Below are positions 17,799 through 27,800 of a stretch of DNA of 64,000 bases, one piece after another. The notes beneath the pieces were generated by a model. The model was given only the letters and a program-made list of their open reading frames with translations. It had not been told where the DNA came from and did no database searches. Where the stretch lies: NCBI RefSeq assembly GCF_900107015.1, contig NZ_FNOI01000002.1, positions 186,001-250,000 of the forward strand. The letters are read 5' to 3'. The position numbers were made by a program, and so were the translations under genes. The stretch is from Litoreibacter albidus (GTDB lineage: Bacteria > Pseudomonadota > Alphaproteobacteria > Rhodobacterales > Rhodobacteraceae). Positions within the stretch are counted from its first letter, which is position 1, and each line of letters opens with the position of its first letter.

Positions 17799-19457
17799 AT
17801 GAGCGACACGTTCCGCCTCACTCTGGCCCAACTGAACCCCACCGTTGGCGATTTTTCCGGCAATGCCGCCAAAGCCCGCGATGCGTGGCAGCAGGGCAAG
17901 GACGCGGGCGCGCAAATGGTGTCCCTGCCGGAGATGTTTTTGACCGGATATCAGGTGCAGGATCTGGTGCTGAAACCTGCCTTCACCAAGGGTGCTATGG
18001 CCGCCGTGGATCAACTGGCACTGGATTGCGCAGATGGCCCCGCCTTGGGGATCGGGCACCCGATCCTGATCGACGATGTGCTCTACAACGCCTATTCCAT
18101 TTTGGACGGCGGCAAGGTCAAATCCAGAACGCTGAAGCATGAATTGCCCAACACCGGCGTCTTTGACGAACGCCGTCTATACGCCAAAGGCCCGCTCGGC
18201 GGTCCTTATTCCATCGACCCGCTGCGCATTGGCACCCCCATCTGCGAGGACGCGTGGCACGAAGATGTGAGCGAAACCTTGGCCGAATCCGGCGCAGAGC
18301 TGCTGCTGGTGCCCAATGGCTCCCCCTATTATCGCGGCAAACATGACGTGCGCCTCAGCCATATGGTGGCCCGTGTTGTGGAAAACGACCTGCCCCTCGT
18401 GTACCTCAATATGGTCGGCGGGCAGGATGATCAGGTCTTCGACGGCGGCTCTTTCGTGTTGAACCGTGGCGGCAAGCTGGCCGTGCAACTCCCCGCCTTC
18501 GACGAGGTGATCGCCCACGTGGATTTTATCCGCGACGTGGAAGGTTGGACAGCCGTTGAGGGTGAAAAAGCCGCACTCCCCGATGATTTTGAGCAAGATT
18601 ACCGCGTCATGGTGGAAGCCCTGCGCGACTACATGCGCAAGACAGGATTTGAGAAAGTGCTGCTTGGCATGTCCGGCGGGATCGACAGCGGGCTGGTGGC
18701 AACCATCGCCGCCGATGCGCTTGGCCCCGACAATGTGCGCTGCGTCATGCTGCCCTCGGAATACACCTCCGAACACTCGCTAGAAGACGCGTCGGAAGCC
18801 GCCCGCCTGCTTGGAACCCGCATTGACACGGTGCCAATCGCAGGGCCGCGCGCCGCCGTGACCGACGCCCTCGCCCCGCTTTTTGAAGGCACCACACCGG
18901 ACCTGACAGAGGAAAACATCCAAAGCCGCCTGCGCGGCGTTCTGCTGATGGCGCTGTCCAACAAGTTCGGTGAAATGCTGCTCACCACCGGCAACAAATC
19001 CGAGGTCGCCGTGGGCTACGCCACCATCTATGGCGACATGGCGGGCGGGTATAACCCTATAAAAGACCTATATAAAATGCGGGTGTTTGAAACCTGCCGC
19101 TGGCGGAACGCCAACCACCGCCCGTGGATGATGGGCCCTGCTGGCACCGTCATCCCCCAGCGCATTATCGACAAGCCCCCGTCAGCCGAGCTGCGCCCGG
19201 ACCAGAAGGACGAGGACAGCCTGCCACCCTACGAAATTCTTGACGACATTCTGGACCGGTTGGTCGACAAGGACCAATCCGTCGCCGAAGTTGTCGCCGC
19301 TGGGCACGACCGTGCGGTGGTCAAAAAGATCGAGCATCTGATCTATATTTCGGAATACAAACGCTTCCAATCCGCCCCCGGGCCGCGCCTGACTGACCGC
19401 GCGTTCTGGCTGGATCGCCGATACCCGATTGCCAACCGCTGGCGCGACGACAGCTAG
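17799..19457 (+). CDS. nadE: Glutamine-dependent NAD+ synthase
   Basis: A 552-residue two-domain enzyme that converts deamido-NAD+ to NAD+ with ATP and glutamine. The N-terminal nitrilase-type glutaminase has the catalytic triad Glu45, Lys113 and Cys149 (in PICEDAWHED). The C-terminal synthetase has the ATP loop GMSGGIDSGL near residue 290 and 'LTTGNKSEVAVGYATIYGDMAGG', split here only for reading. The last step of NAD synthesis; cytoplasmic. Monocistronic, divergent from the MORN gene. Confidence 0.97.
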   Translation: MSDTFRLTLAQLNPTVGDFSGNAAKARDAWQQGKDAGAQMVSLPEMFLTGYQVQDLVLKPAFTKGAMAAVDQLALDCADGPALGIGHPILIDDVLYNAYSILDGGKVKSRTLKHELPNTGVFDERRLYAKGPLGGPYSIDPLRIGTPICEDAWHEDVSETLAESGAELLLVPNGSPYYRGKHDVRLSHMVARVVENDLPLVYLNMVGGQDDQVFDGGSFVLNRGGKLAVQLPAFDEVIAHVDFIRDVEGWTAVEGEKAALPDDFEQDYRVMVEALRDYMRKTGFEKVLLGMSGGIDSGLVATIAADALGPDNVRCVMLPSEYTSEHSLEDASEAARLLGTRIDTVPIAGPRAAVTDALAPLFEGTTPDLTEENIQSRLRGVLLMALSNKFGEMLLTTGNKSEVAVGYATIYGDMAGGYNPIKDLYKMRVFETCRWRNANHRPWMMGPAGTVIPQRIIDKPPSAELRPDQKDEDSLPPYEILDDILDRLVDKDQSVAEVVAAGHDRAVVKKIEHLIYISEYKRFQSAPGPRLTDRAFWLDRRYPIANRWRDDS

Positions 19458-19511
19458 ATCGCACGGTGTTGTGATTTGTCTGGCGCGCCGCGTTTTGGCA
19501 CCAATTCAGGC

Positions 19512-20330
19512 ATGCAATTCTTGAACACGCTGCTGGCAGCAACAAGCCTGACCGTCGCCGCCGCCACATCCGCCTTTGGCTGTGGGGCGGATAGTGACTG
19601 CACCGTGGGCGACCGCACGTACCGCATTGCCATGCCCGATGGCCACGACGGCACAACGCCCGTGGGGGCTATCGTGTTTTCGCACGGGTATCGCGGGTCG
19701 GCCGCTGGGCTGATGCGCAACCGCAACCTGCGCGGGCTCATCTCTGATATGGGGCTGGCGCTTATCGCCCTGAAATCCAAGGGCGATGACTGGGTTTTAC
19801 CCAATTCCCCACGTCACATGGACAGCACCGGCGCGGCAGAGTTTTCCTATGTGGACGCCGTCATCGCCGACGCCAGCAGCCGCCACCCCCTTGATCAGGA
19901 CCGTTTGGTCGCGGCAGGTTTTTCGGCGGGCGGCATGATGACATGGAACCTTGCCTGCGCGCGCCCCGCGCTTTTTGCGGGGTTTGTTCCGATCTCCGGC
20001 ACCTTCTGGAAGCAGCCGCCCCCCAGTTGCGCGGGGCCCGTGGCCAGCATTGTTCACATCCACGGCGATGCCGACCCGACCGTACCGATGGATGGCCGCC
20101 CCATCATGGCGACCCGACAGGGCAAAGTGACCGACGCGCTGGACATGTATCGGGACTTCGGTGATTTCACCTCAACCGCCCCGAGCCGCACCGCGCGGCT
20201 GTCCTGTGACAACAGCACCAATGCGCAAGGCGCAGTGCTGAACCTGTGCATGTTCGAGGGTGGGCACAGCTTTCGCAGCGAATTCCTGCGCTACGCATGG
20301 GAAACGCTAGAGGATGCGGGTCGGCTGTAA
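19512..20330 (+). CDS. Exported PHB depolymerase/esterase-family hydrolase
   Basis: A 272-residue secreted alpha/beta hydrolase. Signal peptide about 1-22 from the ATG at 19512; a start 12 codons earlier would spoil it. The oxyanion region is FSHGYRG, the nucleophile elbow GFSAGG (Ser138), the acid Asp probably in HIHGDADPTVP and the catalytic His in FEGGHSF. Four or more Cys suggest disulfides, consistent with export. Such proteins (LpqC-like) hydrolyse esters including feruloyl or polyhydroxyalkanoate-type substrates. The exact substrate is not predictable. Confidence 0.82.
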   Translation: MQFLNTLLAATSLTVAAATSAFGCGADSDCTVGDRTYRIAMPDGHDGTTPVGAIVFSHGYRGSAAGLMRNRNLRGLISDMGLALIALKSKGDDWVLPNSPRHMDSTGAAEFSYVDAVIADASSRHPLDQDRLVAAGFSAGGMMTWNLACARPALFAGFVPISGTFWKQPPPSCAGPVASIVHIHGDADPTVPMDGRPIMATRQGKVTDALDMYRDFGDFTSTAPSRTARLSCDNSTNAQGAVLNLCMFEGGHSFRSEFLRYAWETLEDAGRL

Positions 20331-20341
20331 GCGGCGTCGAT

Positions 20342-21433
20342 CTACCCCACGCCCATCTGCTTGTGCGCCGCTTTGGCGTAGTGGATCACCCCCGGCAGCG
20401 TCACACGCACCGTCGCGCCATCCGTCAAGCAGGAGGTGGTCGTCAGCTCCCCGCCGCGTTCTTTCACAAGGGCCGCAGCCATCGCCATGTCGCCACCCCA
20501 CTCCGCGCCGTTCTGCTCGAACGCGCTGTCATCCGTGATGGTGAACGCCAAAACGCCGCTTTGTAATTCTTCAACCGTCACCTCGATTGAACTCGCCGCG
20601 CGGAACGTTGCCTGCTCCAGCAAGCAACGTAAAACCACCTGTGTCACGGCCCAATCCCCATCAATCGGCAGGTTGGGCAACGTCATGGCGATACGGCCCT
20701 CAGGATCAACCAGCGCGGCAATGTCGCGGCACATATGGGCCAGATCAATCTCCACAAATTCGACCGGACTTTCGCGCAAATGGTCCGTGCTGCACAGCAC
20801 CTCGTCCAACTCATCTATCGCATCCACCACGATCGTTTGGATCGTGTTCAAATGTTGCGCCTTGCCGTCACCCAGATCTAGAAACCCGTCGCGCAGCATA
20901 TCAAGGTAGGCAAGGATCGAGCGCAGCGGTGATTTGGAATCGAGGATCGAATTCGTTGCAAAAGCCCGCACCTTCTCCGACGCCGCCCGTTGGGAGCTAA
21001 GCTGCTGCGTCAGCTCTATCTCGTGCTGGTTGGCTTGGGTCACGTCAACAGCCACACCAATGATCTGCGTCACAGGCCCGCCTTTGCCCGCGCCGAAAAT
21101 TGGGGACAATGTCGTGCGCCACCACCGTGGTCCCGACGGCAGTTCCAACAGCTCGACATAGGATTCAATCTCGCGGCTTATGCGGCACCGCTCGTAATTC
21201 GCCACGACGGTATCCGCCTGCCGCTGCGGCAGGACGTCATGCGGAGACTTGCCAATCAGTGCCGCGACGTCGATCCCCGTCTCGGTTTCGTGCTGGCCGT
21301 TAAGATGACCGAAGCGAAACTGCCCCTGTCCAGAAGCGTCGGCGCTGACATCCAGCAAGAACGACGGCAGCCCGACCAGTTCCATGACCTGCTTGATCTG
21401 TGGCGACCCAATCCAACGCAATTTTCCCGACAT
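20342..21433 (-). CDS. PAS-domain protein with degenerate histidine-kinase core
   Basis: A 363-residue cytoplasmic protein. A PAS domain (about 12-132) leads into a coiled coil (134-156) and a segment laid out like a histidine-kinase dimerisation domain: the position normally taken by the phospho-accepting His is Leu164 (FATNSILDSKSPL instead of the usual SHExRTPL). The HATPase-like part (about 255-350) lacks the conserved Asn of the N box (LLEQATFRA) and has no clear DxGxG. It therefore looks like a pseudokinase that may still dimerise and sense a ligand. No response regulator is adjacent. Confidence 0.65.
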   Translation of the reverse strand: MSGKLRWIGSPQIKQVMELVGLPSFLLDVSADASGQGQFRFGHLNGQHETETGIDVAALIGKSPHDVLPQRQADTVVANYERCRISREIESYVELLELPSGPRWWRTTLSPIFGAGKGGPVTQIIGVAVDVTQANQHEIELTQQLSSQRAASEKVRAFATNSILDSKSPLRSILAYLDMLRDGFLDLGDGKAQHLNTIQTIVVDAIDELDEVLCSTDHLRESPVEFVEIDLAHMCRDIAALVDPEGRIAMTLPNLPIDGDWAVTQVVLRCLLEQATFRAASSIEVTVEELQSGVLAFTITDDSAFEQNGAEWGGDMAMAAALVKERGGELTTTSCLTDGATVRVTLPGVIHYAKAAHKQMGVG

Positions 21434-21556
21434 GCTACCCCCTGACTTTCACAAGTAACGTAGCGGTCAGCAGGTTTAGAACTTGATAACACCCGCGAGG
21501 CAGATCAGGTCATATCGAGGCAAAATTGCCTAAAATGGTTTGGGTCGCGCAGAGGG

Positions 21557-22471
21557 TTACAGCATCATTTGGTAACTCATCGGCACGTATTCAAAGCCAT
21601 CGTCCTTGGCCGCGACATACCCCATCGCGGGGAACGGCATGTGGTAGCCGACCATTGGCACGCGGTCCGCGGCCAACATGCCCAACACCTTGCGGCGTGA
21701 CTTGGCGGCTTGCGCCTTGTCCATGTCGAAACGCACTTCCCAGTCCGGCTTGGCCAAGGACCACACCGGATGGTTCGCCAAATCGGCGATCAGCATAAGC
21801 TGTGCGCCGTTGCTCTCGATCATATAGCCCATGTGGCCCGGCGTGTGCCCAGCGGCGGATACCGACGTGATGCCCGACGCGACGGTGGCGCCGTCCTCGA
21901 TCATTGTCATTTTCTCGGACAACGGGGCAACCTTGGACTTGAAGCCGTCATTGTCGGCTTTGGCCCAGTGGTTATGCTCCACCGATCCCGCGATGTAGGA
22001 GGCGTTCTTGAACGTCTCGCCCGCATCCCCCATTAGCCCGCCGATGTGGTCGCCGTGCATGTGGGTGATCACCACTTTGTCGACCTGATCGGTGGTATAT
22101 CCGGCGGCCTCCACGGCGGCGGTGATGCCGTCCGCGTTTAGCCCCGTGTCAAACAGGATCACTTCGGAGCCGGTGTTGATCAGCGTCGGGGTAAAGAAGA
22201 ACTGCACCTTATCCGTCGGCAAAAACGCGTCTTCGGAGACTTTGGCGAATTCCTCAGGGCTGACGTTCATCCCGAAAATGCTCTGCGGTTCATCCCGCGC
22301 GGCGGTGCCCGCCAGCAGTGTGGTCACTTCGAATTCACCAAGTTCCACGCGACGGGATTTGGCGATATCCATGCCCTTCATCTCGGCCTTGGCGGCGGCG
22401 GCCTGTGGCAAAGCGGCGGCGAACGGTAAGCTGGCCCCAAGGGACAGCGCGGTGCGGCGGGTCAGTGTCAT
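21557..22471 (-). CDS. Tat-exported metallo-beta-lactamase fold hydrolase
   Basis: A 304-residue MBL-fold protein. The N terminus TRRTALSLGASL is a twin-arginine signal, so the folded metalloprotein is exported to the periplasm. The zinc motif HMHGDH is at 137-142, and further ligands are likely in AAGHTPGH and YHMPFPAMG. It could be a lactonase or other hydrolase; a beta-lactamase role is not implied. A good ribosome site (AGGAG) precedes the start. Divergent from gltX. Confidence 0.88.
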   Translation of the reverse strand: MTLTRRTALSLGASLPFAAALPQAAAAKAEMKGMDIAKSRRVELGEFEVTTLLAGTAARDEPQSIFGMNVSPEEFAKVSEDAFLPTDKVQFFFTPTLINTGSEVILFDTGLNADGITAAVEAAGYTTDQVDKVVITHMHGDHIGGLMGDAGETFKNASYIAGSVEHNHWAKADNDGFKSKVAPLSEKMTMIEDGATVASGITSVSAAGHTPGHMGYMIESNGAQLMLIADLANHPVWSLAKPDWEVRFDMDKAQAAKSRRKVLGMLAADRVPMVGYHMPFPAMGYVAAKDDGFEYVPMSYQMML

Positions 22472-22627
22472 GGCAGGAACTCCTATGTTGAACGTGGACA
22501 GTATAACAAAATAGGGCTTCGCCTCCTAAAGCCAATCAACAGCCGGTGAAGACGCGCAATACGGGCACATATGGACAAATGCGGGCCGTTGTGGTTCACG
22601 AACCCCAACCCGAAAAGGACCGACCAC

Positions 22628-23953
22628 ATGACTGTTACTCGCTTCGCCCCGTCCCCTACCGGCTATATTCACGTCGGCAACCTGCGCACTGCGCTGTTCA
22701 ACTACCTGATCGCACGCAAGGCGGGCGGGCAGTTCATCCTGCGGCTGGATGACACCGATCCCGTGCGCTCGACGCAGGAATACGCGGATGCGATCAAGGT
22801 TGATCTCGAATGGCTCGGGATCGAGTGGGACCGCGTGGAGACACAATCCTCCCGTCTGGACCGCTACATGGAAGCCGCCGAGACCCTGCGCACCAACGGT
22901 CGCTTCTACGAGGCATTCGAGACCCCGACGGAGCTGGACCTGAAGCGCAAAAAGCAGCTGAACATGGGCAACCCGCCAGTCTATGACCGCGCGGCACTCA
23001 GCCTGTCCGACGGCGACAAAGAGGCCCTGCGCGCGGAGCGCGGCGATGGCGTTTGGCGCTTCTTGCTGGACCAGCAGCGCATTGAATGGACCGACGGCAT
23101 TGTCGGCGACATCTCCATTGACGCGGCCTCCGTCTCCGATCCCGTGCTGATCCGTGGCGACGGGCAGGTGCTTTACACGCTGGCCTCTGTGGTCGACGAC
23201 ACGGAAATGGGCATCACCCACGTCGTGCGCGGCTCTGACCACGTGACCAACACCGCGACCCAAATCCAGATCATTCAGGCCCTCGGCGGCAATGTGCCCA
23301 GCTTCGCGCACCACTCCTTGCTGACTGGCCCGCAAGGCGAGGCGCTGTCGAAGCGTCTGGGCACGCTGTCCTTGCGCGATCTACGCGAATCCGGTGTGGA
23401 GCCAATGGCCCTTCTGTCCCTGATGGCGCGCCTTGGCTCCTCCCAGCCGGTAGAGCTGCGCACTACGATGGACGAACTGGTCGAGGGCTTCGACCTGTCC
23501 CACTTCGGCGCGGCCCCCACCAAGTTTGACGAGCAAGACCTCTACCCGCTGACCGCGCGGTTCCTGCACACTCAAAGCACGTCGCAGGTGAAGGCCGATC
23601 TCGACGCATTGTCGATCCCTGCCGACAAGCAGGACGCGTTCTGGAACGTGGCCCGCGAGAACATCACCACCCGCAAAGACATCGCAGGCTGGTGGGATCT
23701 CTGCGTCAACGGTGCCGATCCGGTCGTGGACGACGAGGATAAGGATTTCGTGGTCGACGCCATGGCCATGCTCCCCGACGCGCCATTCACCGACAGCAGC
23801 TGGTCCGAATGGACCGCCGCCGTGAAGGAAGCCACTGGCCGCAAAGGTCGCGGGTTGTTCATGCCCCTGCGCAAGGCGCTTACCGGCATGAACCACGGCC
23901 CCGACATGAGCGCGCTCATGCCGCTGCTACAAAAGATCAAAGCGAAGGGCTAA
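22628..23953 (+). CDS. gltX: Glutamate-tRNA ligase
   Basis: A 441-residue class I aminoacyl-tRNA synthetase. The HIGH-type motif is in APSPTGYIHVGNLRTALF near residue 8 and the KMSKS-type motif is ALSKRLGTLSL near 240. The start MTVTRFAPSPTG fits the family; an upstream in-frame ATG at 22571 adds an unlikely extension. At about 440 residues it is of the shorter bacterial GluRS type; many Rhodobacterales carry two gltX genes. Followed by a GC-rich hairpin. Confidence 0.96.
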   Translation: MTVTRFAPSPTGYIHVGNLRTALFNYLIARKAGGQFILRLDDTDPVRSTQEYADAIKVDLEWLGIEWDRVETQSSRLDRYMEAAETLRTNGRFYEAFETPTELDLKRKKQLNMGNPPVYDRAALSLSDGDKEALRAERGDGVWRFLLDQQRIEWTDGIVGDISIDAASVSDPVLIRGDGQVLYTLASVVDDTEMGITHVVRGSDHVTNTATQIQIIQALGGNVPSFAHHSLLTGPQGEALSKRLGTLSLRDLRESGVEPMALLSLMARLGSSQPVELRTTMDELVEGFDLSHFGAAPTKFDEQDLYPLTARFLHTQSTSQVKADLDALSIPADKQDAFWNVARENITTRKDIAGWWDLCVNGADPVVDDEDKDFVVDAMAMLPDAPFTDSSWSEWTAAVKEATGRKGRGLFMPLRKALTGMNHGPDMSALMPLLQKIKAKG

Positions 23954-23964
23954 GCCCGAGGCAA

Positions 23965-23991
23965 GCCCATCCGGCGTCTCGTCGGATGGGC
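23965..23991. terminator. Hairpin between convergent gltX and rlmF
   Basis: GCCCATCCG (23965-23973) and CGGATGGGC (23983-23991) form a perfect 9-bp stem with a 9-base loop. No T run follows on either strand, so it may act as a transcript-stabilising or bidirectional, Rho-assisted end. Confidence 0.55.
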
Positions 23992-23998
23992 GGCGACC

Positions 23999-24925
23999 CT
24001 ATTTGCGACCGCCGTTGAAAAACGAAGACCGCTGGTTTTTCCTGATAAAAGTCCAAGCGATGAACCGGCTTATTTTCTGCCCTTGCGCCATTTCCACGAC
24101 CCTGTAATCCGCAACGCTCGCCTTCTTTAAGGCTCTAATAAGCGGCTGAAGGTTGTCCTTCTTCGACACCAGTGACGTAAACCACAGGCACTGGCCCGCG
24201 AATTCTGCGCTTTGCTCTATCATGCGCGCGATGAACTTCACCTCACCACCGGGGCACCATAGCTCCGCGTCTTGGCCGCCGAAATTTAGCGCCTTTGAGC
24301 GCCCCTTCCCAAGGTTCTGCCACTTACGTTGCGTGCCCTTGCTCGCCTCCTCCCTTGAGGCATGAAAAGGCGGGTTGCACATGGTGACGTGGAAAACATC
24401 GCGAGGCTCGATCACGCCTCTGAACACATTCTCCGGCAGGTTTTGCCGCCTGATGGTGATTGCCAACTCGTTAAGCTGGCAAATTCGCTGGGCCGATTTG
24501 ATCGCGCCCGCGTCTATGTCGACGCCTGTGAAATGCCATCCGTATTCGCTCTGGCCAATCAACGGATATACCAAGCTTGCACCAGTCCCGATGTCTAGGG
24601 CCTTGACCTCCGGCCCACGTGGGGTTTGCCGGTTGTTGCTCTCCGCAAGCAAGTCCGCCAGATAATGGATGTAGTCGACACGGCCGGGGATCGGGGGGCA
24701 AAGGTAATTCGCGGGGATATCCCAATACGCGATACCGTAATGCGTCTTCAGCAGCGCGCGATTAAGCATGCGCACCGCCTCTGCGTCTTGAAAGCTGATC
24801 GTGGTCTGGCCCACGGGGTTGAGGGTCGTGAACGCGTCCAGCTCAGGCAAATCCGCGACCAAACGCGCAAAATCATACCCGTCCGCGTGTTGATTGCGCG
24901 GGTGCAGTTTAGCTTTTTTGTCCAT
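23999..24925 (-). CDS. rlmF: 23S rRNA (adenine(1618)-N6)-methyltransferase RlmF
   Basis: A 308-residue SAM-dependent methyltransferase for A1618 of 23S rRNA. The N-terminal LHPRNQHADGYDF signature, the SAM loop ALDIGTGASLVYPLIG and the catalytic MCNPPFHAS motif near 185 are all family-typical. The C-terminal tail is basic. Convergent with gltX. It is the second N6-adenine rRNA methylase in the window, with rlmJ. Confidence 0.94.
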   Translation of the reverse strand: MDKKAKLHPRNQHADGYDFARLVADLPELDAFTTLNPVGQTTISFQDAEAVRMLNRALLKTHYGIAYWDIPANYLCPPIPGRVDYIHYLADLLAESNNRQTPRGPEVKALDIGTGASLVYPLIGQSEYGWHFTGVDIDAGAIKSAQRICQLNELAITIRRQNLPENVFRGVIEPRDVFHVTMCNPPFHASREEASKGTQRKWQNLGKGRSKALNFGGQDAELWCPGGEVKFIARMIEQSAEFAGQCLWFTSLVSKKDNLQPLIRALKKASVADYRVVEMAQGQKISRFIAWTFIRKNQRSSFFNGGRK

Positions 24926-25051
24926 TGGGACGCCCCCCCGTGTAACCCGCTGGGCGTCACGCGCCAGCCCGTTCGCTACCCTTAGGCGGTCACGCCTGAA
25001 TAGTAAAACAAGCGGCTGGCAGGGAAATGGCCCGCCGCCCCACCGCCTGTC

Positions 25052-25603
25052 TTAGCTCATCCAGCCGCGCAGCATGGCGAGTGCGGCTGGGCTGTCCCAT
25101 TCCGCATCGCCACTAAAGCGGGCGACCTCGCGGCCATCCGGCCCGATCAGCACCGTCAGCGGCAAGCCAGCGCCGCCGATGTCACGCATCAGCTTCATCT
25201 TCGGGTCGAACAGTTTTGGCAGGTTGTTGATGTTCTTCTCGGTGAAGAACTTATCCACCGCAGGGCGCGCGTTGCGGCCTGTGGCGACGGTCACCACCTC
25301 GAAATCAGCGCCGCCCAGTTCCGCGTCCAAGCGGTCCAGCGCCGGCATTTCCTTGACGCAAGGCGCACACCACAGCGCCCAGAAGTTCAACAGCACGTAT
25401 TTCCCGTGGTAGTCGGACAAATCAACGGCTTTGCCGTTGGCGTCTGTGACGGGCGTTGTGGGCACCGCGCGGGGCTCCCCATGCAGTTGCAAGCTGGCCA
25501 AGTCACCCTCCGCCATCGTGAACAACGCATCCGTGCCCGCAACAGCAGGGTTTGCACCCGAGGCTAGGCCCGCGTATAGCACCAAGAGCTTCAAAAACCG
25601 CAT
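25052..25603 (-). CDS. TlpA-family thiol:disulfide reductase
   Basis: A 183-residue periplasmic thioredoxin-fold protein with a signal sequence (about 1-22). The redox motif is WCAPC (Cys79 and Cys82), followed by a cis-Pro region in GLPLTVLI. TlpA/ResA proteins reduce disulfides for cytochrome c maturation or similar tasks. The start at 25603 lies only 25 bases from the argH start on the other strand, so the two promoters must overlap one another's coding sequence or share this very small region. This TlpA-argH arrangement is frequent in Rhodobacterales as far as I recall. Confidence 0.9.
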   Translation of the reverse strand: MRFLKLLVLYAGLASGANPAVAGTDALFTMAEGDLASLQLHGEPRAVPTTPVTDANGKAVDLSDYHGKYVLLNFWALWCAPCVKEMPALDRLDAELGGADFEVVTVATGRNARPAVDKFFTEKNINNLPKLFDPKMKLMRDIGGAGLPLTVLIGPDGREVARFSGDAEWDSPAALAMLRGWMS

Positions 25604-25628
25604 TTCATTACTCCAAAGAGCCAGTCCC

Positions 25629-27029
25629 ATGACCGACCAGAAAAAAGACACATCCAACGCCATGTGGGGCGGCCGCTTCGCCGCCGGTCCAGACGCCATT
25701 ATGGAGGCGATCAACGCATCCATCGGGTTTGACCAGCGGTTCGCCCGCCAAGACATTGAGGGCTCCCGCGCCCATGCCGCCATGCTGGGCGCCAAAGACA
25801 TCATTACGGGTAGCGATGCGGAGACGATCAGGGAAGGCCTCCTCACGGTCTTGTCAGAGATTGAGACCGGAAAGTTCCAGTTTTCCGCCGCCCTTGAAGA
25901 CATACACATGAATGTGGAGGCCCGCCTGCGCGAAGTGATCGGCGAACCCGCTGGCCGCTTGCACACCGGACGGTCGCGCAACGATCAGGTCGCGCTGGAT
26001 TTCCGCCTGTGGGTCCGTGATCAGGTCGATGCCGCGATTGAAGCCGTGCAAGCCCTGCAAAAGGCGCTTTTGGCGCAGGCCGAGGCCGGAGCCGATTGGG
26101 TCATGCCCGGCTTCACCCACCTGCAAACCGCGCAGCCCGTGACATGGGGTCACCACATGCTGGCCTATGTGGAAATGCTGGGCCGCGACGCGTCGCGCTT
26201 CAAGGATGCGCGCGCCCGTATGAACGAATCCCCCCTTGGGGCTGCGGCCTTGGCTGGCACGTCCTTCCCGATTGATCGCCACATGACCGCCGAAGCCTTG
26301 GGGTTTGACCGCCCGTCCGCCAACTCGCTGGACGCCGTGGCGGACCGCGACTTCGTGCTCGACTTCCTTGGGGCCGCGTCAATCTGCGCCATGCACCTGT
26401 CGCGCTTGTCCGAGGAGCTGGTGATCTGGTCCTCCGCGCAATTCCGTTTTGTGACCCTCAGCGACCGCTTCTCTACCGGCTCCTCCATTATGCCGCAAAA
26501 GAAGAACCCCGACGCGGCAGAGCTGATCCGCGCCAAAATTGGCCGCATCTACGGCGCGAATACCGCGTTGATGATCGTCATGAAGGGGCTGCCGCTGACC
26601 TACTCCAAGGACATGCAGGAAGATAAGGAAATGACCTTTGACGCCGCCGATAGCCTGATGCTGGCGCTGGCCGCGATGACGGGCATGGTCGCCGATATGA
26701 CGGCCAACCAGCCCGAGCTGGAGAAAGCCGCCGCCTCTGGGTTCTCCACTGCGACAGATTTGGCCGATTGGTTGGTGCGCACCCTTGATATGCCGTTCCG
26801 TGAGGCCCACCATGTAACAGGAGCGCTGGTAAAGCTGGCCGAGGACAAGGGCTGCGACCTGCCCGATCTCAGCTTGGCTGACATGACCGGCGTTCATGCT
26901 AAGATCACACGGGACGTCTTCGACGTGCTCGGGGTCCACAACTCTGTCGCAAGCCGCACCAGCTATGGCGGCACGGCACCGGACAACGTGCGCGCGCAGG
27001 TGGCCCTTTGGAAGGAAAAGCTGGCATGA
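25629..27029 (+). CDS. argH: Argininosuccinate lyase
   Basis: A 466-residue enzyme of the fumarase/aspartase superfamily that splits argininosuccinate into arginine and fumarate. The signature [12 protein letters not shown] is present near residue 285, with [13 protein letters not shown] and [10 protein letters not shown] earlier. Start ATG at 25629 before [10 protein letters not shown]; the open frame extends upstream over the divergent tlpA gene but that is not coding. Its stop overlaps the next small gene by 4 bases. Confidence 0.97.
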   Translation: MTDQKKDTSNAMWGGRFAAGPDAIMEAINASIGFDQRFARQDIEGSRAHAAMLGAKDIITGSDAETIREGLLTVLSEIETGKFQFSAALEDIHMNVEARLREVIGEPAGRLHTGRSRNDQVALDFRLWVRDQVDAAIEAVQALQKALLAQAEAGADWVMPGFTHLQTAQPVTWGHHMLAYVEMLGRDASRFKDARARMNESPLGAAALAGTSFPIDRHMTAEALGFDRPSANSLDAVADRDFVLDFLGAASICAMHLSRLSEELVIWSSAQFRFVTLSDRFSTGSSIMPQKKNPDAAELIRAKIGRIYGANTALMIVMKGLPLTYSKDMQEDKEMTFDAADSLMLALAAMTGMVADMTANQPELEKAAASGFSTATDLADWLVRTLDMPFREAHHVTGALVKLAEDKGCDLPDLSLADMTGVHAKITRDVFDVLGVHNSVASRTSYGGTAPDNVRAQVALWKEKLA

Positions 27030-27175
27030 AATACGCACTGGCACTGACAACAGCCGCGCTGTTGACCGCATGTGGCATCGACGGGGAGCCAAGCTCTCCA
27101 GAGCCGGTGGCCGCCACAAAATCCGGCGTCACGATCACCGGCCGCGCCGAAATCGGCGCGCGCAAGAAGTGGTAG
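27026..27175 (+). CDS. Small LptM-like lipoprotein
   Basis: A 49-residue lipoprotein too short for routine ORF filters. A Lys-containing hydrophobic leader ends in the lipobox LLTACG with Cys16 as the lipidated residue, followed by a Pro-rich stretch and a basic tail (ARKKW). The ATG overlaps the argH stop. A tiny lipoprotein after argH is the arrangement in many alphaproteobacteria, where it belongs to the LptM/YifL-like family (CGxxGPLxxP type) linked to maturation of the LPS transporter LptD. Here the Gly-Pro core is degenerate. The lysA gene that often follows is missing; greA comes next. Confidence 0.75.
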   Translation: MKYALALTTAALLTACGIDGEPSSPEPVAATKSGVTITGRAEIGARKKW

Positions 27176-27301
27176 CCGCAGGCTGAACCAAACGAAATAG
27201 GCGATCCCCCGCTGCTACTACTGCTTGCAAATGGACAGCGGCCCGGGTGAAGTGAATAAAGGGCGCGGACAACGCGCCGCGCACTAAGGGTAAGTGAGAC
27301 A

Positions 27302-27772
27302 ATGGAAAAGATCCCTATGACCCCTAAGGGGCTCAAAGCGCTCAACGATGAGCTAAAGAACCTCAAGGTGGTGGAACGCCCCGCAATCATCCAAGCCATC
27401 GCGGAAGCCCGCGAGCATGGGGATTTGTCGGAGAACGCGGAGTATCATTCCGCCAAGGAAAAGCAGTCCTTCATTGAGGGCCGCATCAAGGAACTCGAAG
27501 GCATGATCAGCCTTGCGCAGGTCATCGACCCCGCGACCCTGTCCGGTGCCATCAAGTTTGGCGCGACGGTCAAGCTGGTCGACGAGGAGACCGAAGAAGA
27601 AAAGATGTACCAGATCGTGGGCGAGCAGGAGGCCGATATCCACAACGGTCTGCTCAACATCGCCTCGCCCTTGGCCCGCGCCCTGATCGGCAAGGAAGAG
27701 GGCGACAGCGTCGAGGTCAAAACCCCCGGCGGCACCCGCGACTACGAGATTTTGGAAATCATTTACGCCTGA
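27302..27772 (+). CDS. greA: Transcription elongation factor GreA
   Basis: A 156-residue protein with an N-terminal coiled coil (about 1-75) and a C-terminal FKBP-like domain. GreA stimulates transcript cleavage by backtracked RNA polymerase. The signatures [20 protein letters not shown] (here with EHGDL) and [14 protein letters not shown] are clear, with the acidic tip residues retained. Length and termini match the family. Confidence 0.97.
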   Translation: MEKIPMTPKGLKALNDELKNLKVVERPAIIQAIAEAREHGDLSENAEYHSAKEKQSFIEGRIKELEGMISLAQVIDPATLSGAIKFGATVKLVDEETEEEKMYQIVGEQEADIHNGLLNIASPLARALIGKEEGDSVEVKTPGGTRDYEILEIIYA

Positions 27773-27800
27773 CGAAACCGGCAGAGACAGCACCAACACC

